The notes under the pieces are model-generated. The model had not been told where the DNA came from. It did no database searches and saw only the letters and a list, made by a program, of their open reading frames with translations. Below, in pieces: positions 1 through 7,395 of a DNA stretch of 18,474 nucleotides. Made by a program: the position numbers and the translations under genes. Numbering within the stretch: the first letter of the stretch is position 1; the number at the start of each line of letters is the position of its first letter. This DNA is from Bacillota bacterium (GTDB lineage Bacteria; Bacillota; Bacilli; Alicyclobacillales; SLC66): assembly GCA_021821225.1 (NCBI GenBank), contig JAKACR010000023.1, forward strand, positions 1 through 18,474, read 5' to 3'.

Positions 1-2
1 TG

Positions 3-986
3 GCGGACCAATCTGGGACGCCTTCCACACTTGGAGTCTACGTGCATGAAATGGGACATCTGCTGGGTCTCGACGACATGTACGACACATCGTCCGCCGC
101 GAACGCGGGTCAGGGAGACGGACCGTGGACTGTCATGGGAACGGGCAATTGGAACGGCTATCCGCAGGGAACACTGCCAGCCGAGCTCGATCCGTTTTCC
201 CGTATCTTTCTGGGCTGGATTCACCCCACCCTGATCACGGAGAGCATCACCGGACTGACGCTGCCGCCGATCGAGACCCATCCCGTCGTTTACGAATTGC
301 GTCCGGCAAGCGGCGTGCCGGAATACTTCCTGATCGACAACGTGCAGCCGATTTCATTTGACAGGGGACTGCCGGGCAGCGGGGTGATGATCTGGCGCAT
401 CAATGCGCGCGAGGCGGTTCCTACCAGTTATGACTGGATTAACGATGTACTGAACACCCCGGAGTCAAATCACTCTCACCGGTATGACATATCGATCGTC
501 CAGGCCGGAGGAAAGCGGGATCTGCAACTGCCGGCGGCTGATGTGACGACCTATGCGGACACCTATCCGAGCGGCGCGAACAACCGTTGGACGGCGACGA
601 GCCATCCGTCGAACGTGCTGTGGAACGGAGCGCCGCTTGGCATGAACATCACGGATATCGCCGTGACCAAAAACGGCGTGGCCACATTCGATGTGCAGGA
701 TACCCAGTCGGGCGCGTCCCTCACGATTGCCAGACCATCCGGGCATCTGCTCGTTTACCAGGGGAAACGAACGCCGCTGCGCGCCATTTACCAGAGGAAC
801 GGCTCGCGACCGGTCGATGTGGCGGCTTCCGCAAAATGGCGACCGCTCACTCCCGGCGTCACAGTGGCGCGCGGAGTGGCGATCTTTACACGGCAAGGTC
901 CCGCGGTGGTCAGCGCGTACGCCGGCGGGTTGTCGGCACAGTTGCGCGTAACGGTGGTCGGGCCTGCCATCAAATCCGGGACGTGA
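3..986 (+). CDS. M6-family secreted metalloprotease, C-terminal part (5' end outside window)
   Basis: The reading frame is open from the left edge and ends at TGA 984-986, so the start lies outside the window. Residues 15-19 of the visible 327 are HEMGH, a zinc-binding HExxH, continued as LLGLDDMYDT. This is the HExxHxxGxxD layout of M6 peptidases such as immune inhibitor A. A VMG motif shortly after it would be the Met-turn, and a DPFSRIFLGWI segment matches the conserved stretch that follows in that family. The last roughly 85 residues are rich in V, A and G in short beta-strand patterns and resemble a bacterial Ig-like (Big_2) domain. The protein probably acts outside the cell or at the wall, cutting proteins for nutrition or processing. 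A signal peptide would be upstream and cannot be checked. The GTG at 42 encodes the Val just before HEMGH and is not a start. The M24 peptidase gene follows after 21 bp. Confidence 0.85.
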   Translation, partial: ADQSGTPSTLGVYVHEMGHLLGLDDMYDTSSAANAGQGDGPWTVMGTGNWNGYPQGTLPAELDPFSRIFLGWIHPTLITESITGLTLPPIETHPVVYELRPASGVPEYFLIDNVQPISFDRGLPGSGVMIWRINAREAVPTSYDWINDVLNTPESNHSHRYDISIVQAGGKRDLQLPAADVTTYADTYPSGANNRWTATSHPSNVLWNGAPLGMNITDIAVTKNGVATFDVQDTQSGASLTIARPSGHLLVYQGKRTPLRAIYQRNGSRPVDVAASAKWRPLTPGVTVARGVAIFTRQGPAVVSAYAGGLSAQLRVTVVGPAIKSGT

Positions 987-1007
987 GACAAAGGGGAGGC
1001 GGGTTTT

Positions 1008-2105
1008 ATGGACATACGCTCGCGCGTGCAAAAACTGGTTTCCTTGCTGGATCAACGTGGGTTGACGCAGTTCGTTGCCGCTCCTGGCGCGACATTCCGC
1101 TATCTTACGGGGTCGGCCATCCATCTGAGCGAGCGGCTCACTCTCTGCGGTGTGTCACAGGACGGCGCGGTGGCCCTGCTCGTTCCGGAGCTTGAGGTTC
1201 CGGGATTGCCCGCCGGACATGCCAAGTCGCGCGTGCTCAGCTATTCGGACGACGCGGGACCGGCGGCGGCTTTTGATGAATTTGCCCGCTTGCTCGGCAT
1301 TTCCCGCGCGAGCGCCGTGGGCTATGAAGAAATGGCCCTGCGCCAGTTTGAATATCGATCTGTCGCGCGCCTGGGGTGCGGGATGGACGCTGTCGATGAC
1401 ATGACGGCCCAATTGCGCATGCACAAAGAACCGGGCGAGGTGGAGGCGATCCGCCGGGCCGCCGGAATGGTCGACCGCGCCCTGGATCTGACGCTCCCGC
1501 TGCTCAAAGTGGGCATGAGAGAATTGGAGATCGCGGCCGAACTGGAATACAGGCTGCGGCAGCTTGGTTCGCAGGGGCTTCCCTTCGCGACCATTGTCGG
1601 GTCGGGTCCGCGCGGCGCGCTGCCGCACGGAGCTCCATCCGACAAGAGAACGGAGCCGGGGGAACTGGTCGTGCTTGACTACGGCGCCGTGGTGGATGGA
1701 TACGCCGCCGACATCACGCGCACGCTGGCGTTTGCGGATCTGGACGCAGAAGCGATTCGCGCATACGAAATCGTACAGCGTGCCCAATCGGCAGGAGTGG
1801 CCATGTGTCGGCCCGGGGTGACGTTCAGCGAGATTGACCGCGCCGTGCGGGAAGTGATCGAACGGGAGGGGCTCGGTCCGCGTTTCACCCATCGCACGGG
1901 GCATGGTCTCGGGCTGGAGCCGCACGAACCGCCGAGCGTCGTGGCGGGCAATGTCCTGACGGTGCGCGAGGGTATGGTGTTCACGGTGGAACCGGGAGTC
2001 TACCTGCCGGATCGGTTCGGCGTCCGCATTGAGGATGATGTGGCCATTGCGGGAGACGGCGCGGAGGTGCTCACCCGGTTTCCGCGCGATATGATCGTCC
2101 TGTAG
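1008..2105 (+). CDS. M24 family metallopeptidase, Xaa-Pro dipeptidase-like
   Basis: This 365-residue protein has the two-domain layout of prolidase/aminopeptidase P enzymes. An N-terminal creatinase-like domain covers about 1-130 and a C-terminal pita-bread domain about 138-360. All five di-metal ligands are visible: D224 and D235 (11 apart, in LDYGAVVDGY...DITRT), H299 (in RTGHGLG), E328 (in FTVEPGVY) and E342 (in GVRIEDD). The length is usual for cytoplasmic Bacillus YqhT/PepQ-type enzymes. It should release the N-terminal residue from Xaa-Pro peptides, using Mn or Co. The ATG at 1008 follows the RBS AAAGGGGAGG at 990-999. It may be cotranscribed with the upstream protease gene (21-bp gap), which would link extracellular protein breakdown with intracellular use of proline peptides. 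Exact substrate preference (dipeptidase or aminopeptidase) cannot be told from sequence. Confidence 0.92.
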   Translation: MDIRSRVQKLVSLLDQRGLTQFVAAPGATFRYLTGSAIHLSERLTLCGVSQDGAVALLVPELEVPGLPAGHAKSRVLSYSDDAGPAAAFDEFARLLGISRASAVGYEEMALRQFEYRSVARLGCGMDAVDDMTAQLRMHKEPGEVEAIRRAAGMVDRALDLTLPLLKVGMRELEIAAELEYRLRQLGSQGLPFATIVGSGPRGALPHGAPSDKRTEPGELVVLDYGAVVDGYAADITRTLAFADLDAEAIRAYEIVQRAQSAGVAMCRPGVTFSEIDRAVREVIEREGLGPRFTHRTGHGLGLEPHEPPSVVAGNVLTVREGMVFTVEPGVYLPDRFGVRIEDDVAIAGDGAEVLTRFPRDMIVL

Positions 2106-2111
2106 TGGTTA

Positions 2112-2302
2112 TTCAAAAAGGGGGCAGAACTCCCCGGCGCATTGCCGCGTCATCGCCAGAAATGCTCCCTCACGTACCCAAAACGTACGCTCGGACCGCA
2201 TTACTGGATGCTTCCAAGGGGAGATGGGATAAAGTCCGCTGCACATTCGGTTTTTCCCATGTCCCATTGCACTGCGTGGGTCAACCCTGCCCTCTTTTTG
2301 AA
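2112..2302. repeat. Inverted-repeat unit with TTCAAAAAG ends (MITE-like or terminator-like)
   Basis: Arms 2112-2127 (TTCAAAAAGGGGGCAG) and 2287-2302 (CTGCCCTCTTTTTGAA) are inverted copies, 15 of 16 bases matching, enclosing 159 bp. A further copy of the end motif, CCTGTTCAAAAAG, lies at 2318-2330 and supplies part of the ribosome binding site of pyc. Inside the unit are small hairpins (for example CGTAC/GTACG near 2174-2192) but no convincing gene. An open frame continuing from 2105 into pyc has no recognisable protein similarity and is not needed. The unit may be a small non-autonomous repeat or a bidirectional terminator; sequence alone does not decide. Confidence 0.5.
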
Positions 2303-2341
2303 CACGTTCCTGTAGAGCCTGTTCAAAAAGGAGAGAGCGAA

Positions 2342-5300
2342 GTGACGTTCGGAAAGGTGTTGGTCGCCAACCGCGGCGAGATCGCCATTCGCATCTGTCG
2401 CGCGTGTACGGAACTCGGGATTCGGACCGTCGCGATTTATTCGAAAGAGGATAGTCTGGCCCTGCATAGGTACAAGGCCGACGAGGCGTATCTCGTGGGG
2501 CTTGGTCAGAGTCCCGTGGAAGCCTATCTCAATATACCGGAGATCATCGAAATTGCGAAGCGGCATGAGTGTGACGCCATCCACCCCGGCTATGGCTTTT
2601 TGTCGGAGAACGCCGAGTTTGCCACAGCATGCGCGGAAGCGGGCATCGTCTTCATCGGTCCGGGTCCCGAGCATCTGAGGATGTTCGGCGACAAGGTCAC
2701 GGCTCGCCAGATGGCGTTGCAAGCGGGCGTGCAGGTCGTGCCGGGCAGTGCCGGACCCGTGGCGGTGGAGGAGGCGCGCGCATTTGCCGGGGCGCACGGC
2801 TATCCCCTGATGCTCAAGGCGATAAGCGGCGGCGGCGGACGCGGGATGCGCGTGGTGCGCGGAGACGGGGAACTGGTCGAAGCGTTTGCGCGCGCGAGTT
2901 CCGAGGCGCAGACTTCGTTCGGCGAGTCGAGCGTTTACGTGGAAAAATTGGTTGATAACCCTAAACATATTGAAGTGCAGATTCTGGGCGACCAGCACGG
3001 CAATATTGTCCATCTGTATGAACGCGACTGCTCGATCCAGAGACGCCATCAAAAGGTCATCGAGGTTGCGCCGTCCATGCTGCCGGATGAACTGCGCATC
3101 CGCATCTGCGAGACGGCGCTGCGGATGATGCGCTCCGTCCGCTACGTCAACGCGGGCACCGTCGAATTTCTGCTTGGAGAAAATGGAGAGTTCTACTTTA
3201 TTGAGGTTAATCCGCGGATCCAGGTCGAACACACGATCACGGAACTGATCACCGGCATCGATATCGTGCAGGCGCAGATATTGATCGCACAGGGCGTCGC
3301 GCTGCAAGACGGGCAGATTGGCATCGCAAGCCAGGCGGAGATTGTGCGCCGCGGCTATGCCATTCAGTGCAGGGTGACGACAGAAGACCCGCAAAACAAT
3401 TTTTTCCCGGATACCGGGAGGATTGTCGCCTACCGGACGGGCGGCGGCTTCGGCATCCGGCTGGACGGCGGGAACGGCTTCAGCGGAGCGCGCATTCTGC
3501 CGTACTACGATTCTTTGCTGGAAAAGGTGTCGGTGTGGGCGCTCACGTTTGACGCCGCCGTGCGCAAGATGCACAGGGCGCTGGCCGAGTTTCGTATTCG
3601 CGGTGTCAAGACGAACATCCCTTTTCTCGACAACGTTGTCCAGCATGAGGAGTTTCGCAGCGGACGCTATACGGTGCGGATGATCGAGACACACCCGGAG
3701 CTGTTCACGTTTCGCAAGCGGCTGGATCGCGGCACCAAGTTGCTGCAGTACATTGCGGATGTGACGGTGAACGGAACGGAGGGGATCAAGCCGGGGGCCA
3801 AAAAGCCTGCGCCGCGGCTTCCGCGGCTGCCTTCGTACCGGTTTGATGAAGAGCCTGCGCGCGGAACGCGCGACATCCTGCTGGAGAAGGGCGTTGCGGG
3901 ACTGATCGATCACATCCGGACGGACGGACGGCTGTGGTTGACGGATACGACGTTGCGGGACGCTCATCAGTCGCTGCTGGCCACGCGCATGCGAACGTAT
4001 GATTTTGTGCGCATCGCCGATGTGATATCCCACGAGACGCCGCAACTGTTTTCGCTTGAGATGTGGGGCGGGGCGACATTTGACACCTGCATGCGCTTCC
4101 TGCGCGAAGATCCATGGGAGCGCCTGGCGCTGTTGCGCGCCCGCATACCCAATGTGCTTTTCCAGATGCTGTTGCGTGGCGCCAACGCGGTTGGTTACCG
4201 GAATTATCCGGACAACGTGGTGTACCGTTTTATCGATGAAGCGGCCGCGGCCGGCATCGACGTGTTCCGTATCTTTGACAGTCTCAACTGGGTGCCGAAC
4301 ATGGCACTGTCCATTGAACGGGTGCGAAACCTGGGCAAGGTGGCCGAGGCGGCCATCTGCTACACGGGCGATATTCTCGATCCGTCGCGCACAAAATTCA
4401 CCTTGCAATACTACGTCGACCTGGCGCGGCAACTGGAGCGCGCGGGTGCGCAGATCCTGGCCATCAAGGACATGGCGGGGCTGCTCAAACCGCTGGCCGC
4501 CCATGAATTGGTGAGAGCGCTCAAGGAGCACGTTGGGCTGCCCGTGCACCTGCATACACACGATACGGCGGGGACGGGCGTGGCGAGCATCATGAAGGCG
4601 GCGGAAGCCGGGCTTGATATCGCGGACGTGGCGGTGAGCTCGATGTCCGGTCTGACATCACAGCCGAGTTCGACCGCCGTGGCCGCCGCCTTTGCGGGAT
4701 CGGCGCGCGACTCTCGCGTCCGTCTGGACCGCCTGCATCTGCTGACGGAATACTTTTCCGCCGTCCGCGAGCTGTACCAGCCATTTGAAAGTGGGCAGTT
4801 GCAAGGCGGCGCGGCGGATGTCTACGAGCATGAAATGCCCGGCGGCCAATATACAAACCTGCAGAAGCAGGCGGAGTCGATGGGGCTGGGCCACCGTTTC
4901 GGGGAGATCAAACGGGCGTACCGGGAAGTGAACGACCTGCTTGGCGACATCGTCAAGGTCACGCCGTCGTCCAAGATGGTCGGGGATTTCGCGCTGTTTC
5001 TCGTGCAGAACAACCTCGGCGTGGACGAGTTGCGGCAACGTGCGCACGAGTTCGACTATCCAGCGTCGGTTGTCGACTATTTCATGGGATATATGGGGCA
5101 GCCGCCCGGAGGATTTCCCGCATGGCTGCAGCAGGCTGTGTTAAAGGGCCGCGAACCGCTCGTGGAACGGCCGGGCGCGCTGCTCGCGCCGGTTGACTTC
5201 ACGGCGCTCAGCATGCAACTGGGACGCGAATTGGGGCGCGATCCGTCAGCGCAGGAACTGGTCGCCTACGCGCTGTACCCGCAGGTGTTCACTGAATTTT

Positions 5301-5776
5301 TTGCCGCGCAAAACCGCTACAGCAATCTGTCCGTGCTCGATACGCCCACGTTCTTTTATGGATTGAAGCCGGGTGAAGAAGTGGCGGTCGACATTGCTCC
5401 GGGCAAGACCCTGATCATCAAGCTGATCTCGGTGTCGGCGCTGCGGCCGGACGGGACCCGCGTGGTGTTCTTTGAACTGAACGGCCAGCCGCGCGAGGTG
5501 GAGGTGGCGGACCAGGCGCAGAGTCAGGCGGTGGCGCGGCGGCGCAAGGCCAATCCGGCCAGGGAAGGGGAGGTCGGCGCCTCGATCTCGGGAACCGTCG
5601 TGAGCGTCAATGTGGAGGAGGGCGACACGGTCAAGGCCGGCCAGTTCCTGCTTGTCACGGAGGCGATGAAGATGGAGGTGCAGGTGCAGGCGGGGCGGGA
5701 CGGAGTGGTCAAGGAAGTGGCGGTGCGGGTGGGCGACGCGGTGCAGGTGGGCGATCTGCTGGCCATCATTGAGTGA
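2342..5776 (+). CDS. pyc: Pyruvate carboxylase
   Basis: Pyruvate carboxylase makes oxaloacetate from pyruvate, bicarbonate and ATP using biotin, the main anaplerotic step. From GTG 2342 the product is 1144 residues, matching the usual Bacillus length of about 1146. The biotin carboxylase domain comes first, starting GKVLVANRGEIAIRI, with the ATP-grasp glycine loop at 163-168 and ExNxRxQxE at E288-E296. The carboxyltransferase domain follows, with metal ligands D540 (TLRDAHQS), H736 and H738 (HLHTHD) and the carbamylated lysine K709 (AIKDMAGLL). The biotin carboxyl carrier domain is C-terminal, with biotinylated K1110 in EAMKM. The frame is open upstream to 2105, but the AAGGAG at 2328-2333 sits 8 bases before GTG 2342, and the family's N-terminus begins there. 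It is probably monocistronic, ending at a strong terminator. No defects are seen. Confidence 0.97.
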   Translation: MTFGKVLVANRGEIAIRICRACTELGIRTVAIYSKEDSLALHRYKADEAYLVGLGQSPVEAYLNIPEIIEIAKRHECDAIHPGYGFLSENAEFATACAEAGIVFIGPGPEHLRMFGDKVTARQMALQAGVQVVPGSAGPVAVEEARAFAGAHGYPLMLKAISGGGGRGMRVVRGDGELVEAFARASSEAQTSFGESSVYVEKLVDNPKHIEVQILGDQHGNIVHLYERDCSIQRRHQKVIEVAPSMLPDELRIRICETALRMMRSVRYVNAGTVEFLLGENGEFYFIEVNPRIQVEHTITELITGIDIVQAQILIAQGVALQDGQIGIASQAEIVRRGYAIQCRVTTEDPQNNFFPDTGRIVAYRTGGGFGIRLDGGNGFSGARILPYYDSLLEKVSVWALTFDAAVRKMHRALAEFRIRGVKTNIPFLDNVVQHEEFRSGRYTVRMIETHPELFTFRKRLDRGTKLLQYIADVTVNGTEGIKPGAKKPAPRLPRLPSYRFDEEPARGTRDILLEKGVAGLIDHIRTDGRLWLTDTTLRDAHQSLLATRMRTYDFVRIADVISHETPQLFSLEMWGGATFDTCMRFLREDPWERLALLRARIPNVLFQMLLRGANAVGYRNYPDNVVYRFIDEAAAAGIDVFRIFDSLNWVPNMALSIERVRNLGKVAEAAICYTGDILDPSRTKFTLQYYVDLARQLERAGAQILAIKDMAGLLKPLAAHELVRALKEHVGLPVHLHTHDTAGTGVASIMKAAEAGLDIADVAVSSMSGLTSQPSSTAVAAAFAGSARDSRVRLDRLHLLTEYFSAVRELYQPFESGQLQGGAADVYEHEMPGGQYTNLQKQAESMGLGHRFGEIKRAYREVNDLLGDIVKVTPSSKMVGDFALFLVQNNLGVDELRQRAHEFDYPASVVDYFMGYMGQPPGGFPAWLQQAVLKGREPLVERPGALLAPVDFTALSMQLGRELGRDPSAQELVAYALYPQVFTEFFAAQNRYSNLSVLDTPTFFYGLKPGEEVAVDIAPGKTLIIKLISVSALRPDGTRVVFFELNGQPREVEVADQAQSQAVARRRKANPAREGEVGASISGTVVSVNVEEGDTVKAGQFLLVTEAMKMEVQVQAGRDGVVKEVAVRVGDAVQVGDLLAIIE

Positions 5777-5844
5777 TAAAAAACCTGTTTGATCCTGCGG
5801 ATAGTGTGTGGATGTGAACCTGGCGTCGCTCTTGTCAGGGGAAG

Positions 5845-5890
5845 GCATCGGAAGGTACGGGAGTTTGCTCCTTGCCTTCGGTGCTTTTTT
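5845..5890 (+). terminator. Intrinsic terminator downstream of pyc
   Basis: GCATCGGAAGG...GGGAG at 5845-5863 pairs with CTCC...CCTTCGGTGC at 5868-5884, leaving a TTTG loop, and is followed by six T residues at 5885-5890. This is a classical rho-independent terminator for pyc and isolates it from the lrp gene. Confidence 0.85.
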
Positions 5891-5955
5891 CTTGTATTTT
5901 AATTCGGAAATAAGTAAAACAGCGATACATACAAACGAAAATAAGGAGAATTTGT

Positions 5956-6438
5956 TTGGATGCCATTGATTTCAAAGTGATTTCCGAATTGATGACGAAT
6001 GGGCGCATGACGTGGGTGGAACTGGCCAACTGTCTCGGACTGTCGGGACCTGCCGCGGCGGAGCGCGTGCATCGCCTGGAGGAGCAGGGAGTGATCAGGG
6101 GGTTTGCTGCGCTCGTTGACCCGGAAGGGGTTGGTTGTGGTCTGACGGCTTTCATTGCCGTCACCCTGGGACATCCGGAACACCGGGAACTCTTTTTGCA
6201 GAAGGTGACGGAGATGCAGGAGGTGCAGGAGTGCCACCACATAGCCGGCGAGGATGATTACATGCTGAAGGTGCGCTGCAGAGGAACGAGGGATCTGGAA
6301 CGGGTCGTCAGCGGCCAGATAAAAAGTATGCCCGGTGTGGCGAGGACCCGAACAACCATCGTCATGAACACGCATAAAGAGACTTTCGTGCCTCCGGTAT
6401 TCCCCGAATACGGCGCGGATGGCCCGACTCGATCATAG
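5956..6438 (+). CDS. Lrp/AsnC family transcriptional regulator
   Basis: This 160-residue protein has the two parts of the Lrp/AsnC (feast/famine) family. An N-terminal winged helix-turn-helix spans about residues 4-50 (ELANCLGLSGPAAAERVHRLEEQGVI). A C-terminal RAM/ligand-binding domain spans about 65-145 and includes CHHIAGEDDYMLKVRC, the usual G-D-Y-L effector motif. Such proteins form dimers or octamers and respond to amino acids. The start is TTG 5956, chosen because AAGGAG at 5943-5948 lies 7 bases upstream; the nearby ATG at 5960 is out of frame. The LysE-type exporter follows after 48 bp, the common arrangement in which an Lrp-type regulator controls an adjacent amino-acid exporter in response to its substrate. 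The direct target and effector are inference. A weak promoter, TTGTAT-17-TAAAAC at 5892-5920, may serve both genes. Confidence 0.93.
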   Translation: MDAIDFKVISELMTNGRMTWVELANCLGLSGPAAAERVHRLEEQGVIRGFAALVDPEGVGCGLTAFIAVTLGHPEHRELFLQKVTEMQEVQECHHIAGEDDYMLKVRCRGTRDLERVVSGQIKSMPGVARTRTTIVMNTHKETFVPPVFPEYGADGPTRS

Positions 6439-6486
6439 GCGGCATGACGGCGGCGGCGCCGCACTTTCAAGACAGAGGTGATTTGC

Positions 6487-7110
6487 TTGGATTTCTTTTT
6501 CAAGGGACTCGTCATCGGAGCATCGATTGCCGCTCCGGTCGGCCCCATCGGCCTTCTCTGTATTCAGCGAACCATGTTGCAGGGCCGCTTTCACGGTTTT
6601 GTCAGCGGTCTTGGCGCTGCGACGGCAGACGCTGTATACGGGAGTATCGCCGGGTTTGGGATCGATTTTATATCGACATTTCTGATTGACCAGACCAAGT
6701 GGGTGCGTCTGACCGGGGGAGTGGTATTGCTTCTAATGGGTATCAAAGGATTGCGGTCGAAACCTGCTGAACATGCCGTCCGGACGGCGGACAGCACATC
6801 TGGTATCGGGTGGAGTTATCTGTCCACGTTATTGCTCACGATCGCCAATCCGATGACCATCCTGTCCTTTGTGGCTGTATTTGCCGCCCTTGGTGTGGAA
6901 AATCCATCACATGATTACGCCGGCGCCATTCTAGCCACTCTTGGCGTGTTTTTCGGCAGTGCTCTCTGGTGGCTGATGCTGAGCAGTTTTGCGGGATGGC
7001 TGACAGACAAACTCAACCGGACGGCGCTCCTGTGGATTGGCAGATCGTCTGCGGTCGTTATTATGGGATTCGGTATTTGGGGTGTCGTGAGCTCCGGCGT
7101 CATCGCGTGA
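6487..7110 (+). CDS. LysE family amino-acid exporter
   Basis: This is a hydrophobic protein of 207 residues, the normal size for the LysE/RhtB superfamily, with about six membrane segments. The N-terminus carries the family signature APVGPIG at residues 16-22, followed by ...CIQRTMLQGRFHGFVSGLGAA. A second signature, TIANPMTILSF, lies in the middle (near 118-128). These proteins export amino acids or similar small molecules across the cytoplasmic membrane by proton exchange. I chose TTG 6487 because GAGGTGA at 6475-6481 is an almost ideal Shine-Dalgarno 5 bases upstream. An in-frame GTG at 6478 overlaps that site and is less likely. It is probably cotranscribed with the preceding Lrp-type regulator. 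The substrate (lysine, threonine, leucine or other) cannot be read from the sequence. Confidence 0.9.
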   Translation: MDFFFKGLVIGASIAAPVGPIGLLCIQRTMLQGRFHGFVSGLGAATADAVYGSIAGFGIDFISTFLIDQTKWVRLTGGVVLLLMGIKGLRSKPAEHAVRTADSTSGIGWSYLSTLLLTIANPMTILSFVAVFAALGVENPSHDYAGAILATLGVFFGSALWWLMLSSFAGWLTDKLNRTALLWIGRSSAVVIMGFGIWGVVSSGVIA

Positions 7111-7275
7111 TGCAATCTTGAACATGCGGCTTCGCTGCCAGTCGCCGGTATCCCTTTGCTCCTGATCGGACACCGCTATCGCTAAACTCGTGACGAGCAA
7201 AGGGGATGAAGACGCCCCAGCAGATTTTTATCCCTGCTGATGGTGGCGCGTCCGCGTCATGGGGGTCTATCTTGA

Positions 7276-7312
7276 AGATTTCCCCGAGTCCTCCATGGAC
7301 TCGGGGAAATCT
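7276..7312. terminator. 16-bp perfect hairpin between convergent genes
   Basis: AGATTTCCCCGAGTCC at 7276-7291 and its exact reverse complement at 7297-7312 are separated by a 5-base loop (TCCAT). It lies in the 285-bp gap between lysE (+) and the permease gene (-). No long T run follows on either strand, so it is not a textbook intrinsic terminator. It could still block read-through in both directions or stabilise 3' ends. A second, weaker inverted repeat (CCCTTTGCTC 7152-7161 with GAGCAAAGGG 7195-7204) and a CAGCAG/CTGCTG hairpin at 7218-7239 lie in the same gap. Confidence 0.5.
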
Positions 7313-7395
7313 ATCGGAGTATCTATGGGACATGTGCTTGTTGCATCGGCTGGATCACTGGATCAGAGGCGTGTACCGCAGCACCGCGGCCTACG

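Noticed and set aside
2228..2239. GATAAAGTCCGC shared with 9034-9045
   Set aside because: A 12-base match is expected several times by chance in a window of this size; the flanks do not align.
2105..2341. Open frame extending pyc by 79 codons upstream
   Set aside because: The added sequence has no family similarity, covers the inverted-repeat unit, and a good RBS plus GTG at 2342 gives the normal pyruvate carboxylase N-terminus and length.
2201..4561. 786-codon open frame on the minus strand inside pyc
   Set aside because: It is an antisense shadow of a well-supported, full-length gene; its composition (His, Arg and Gln rich) and lack of motifs show it is not coding.
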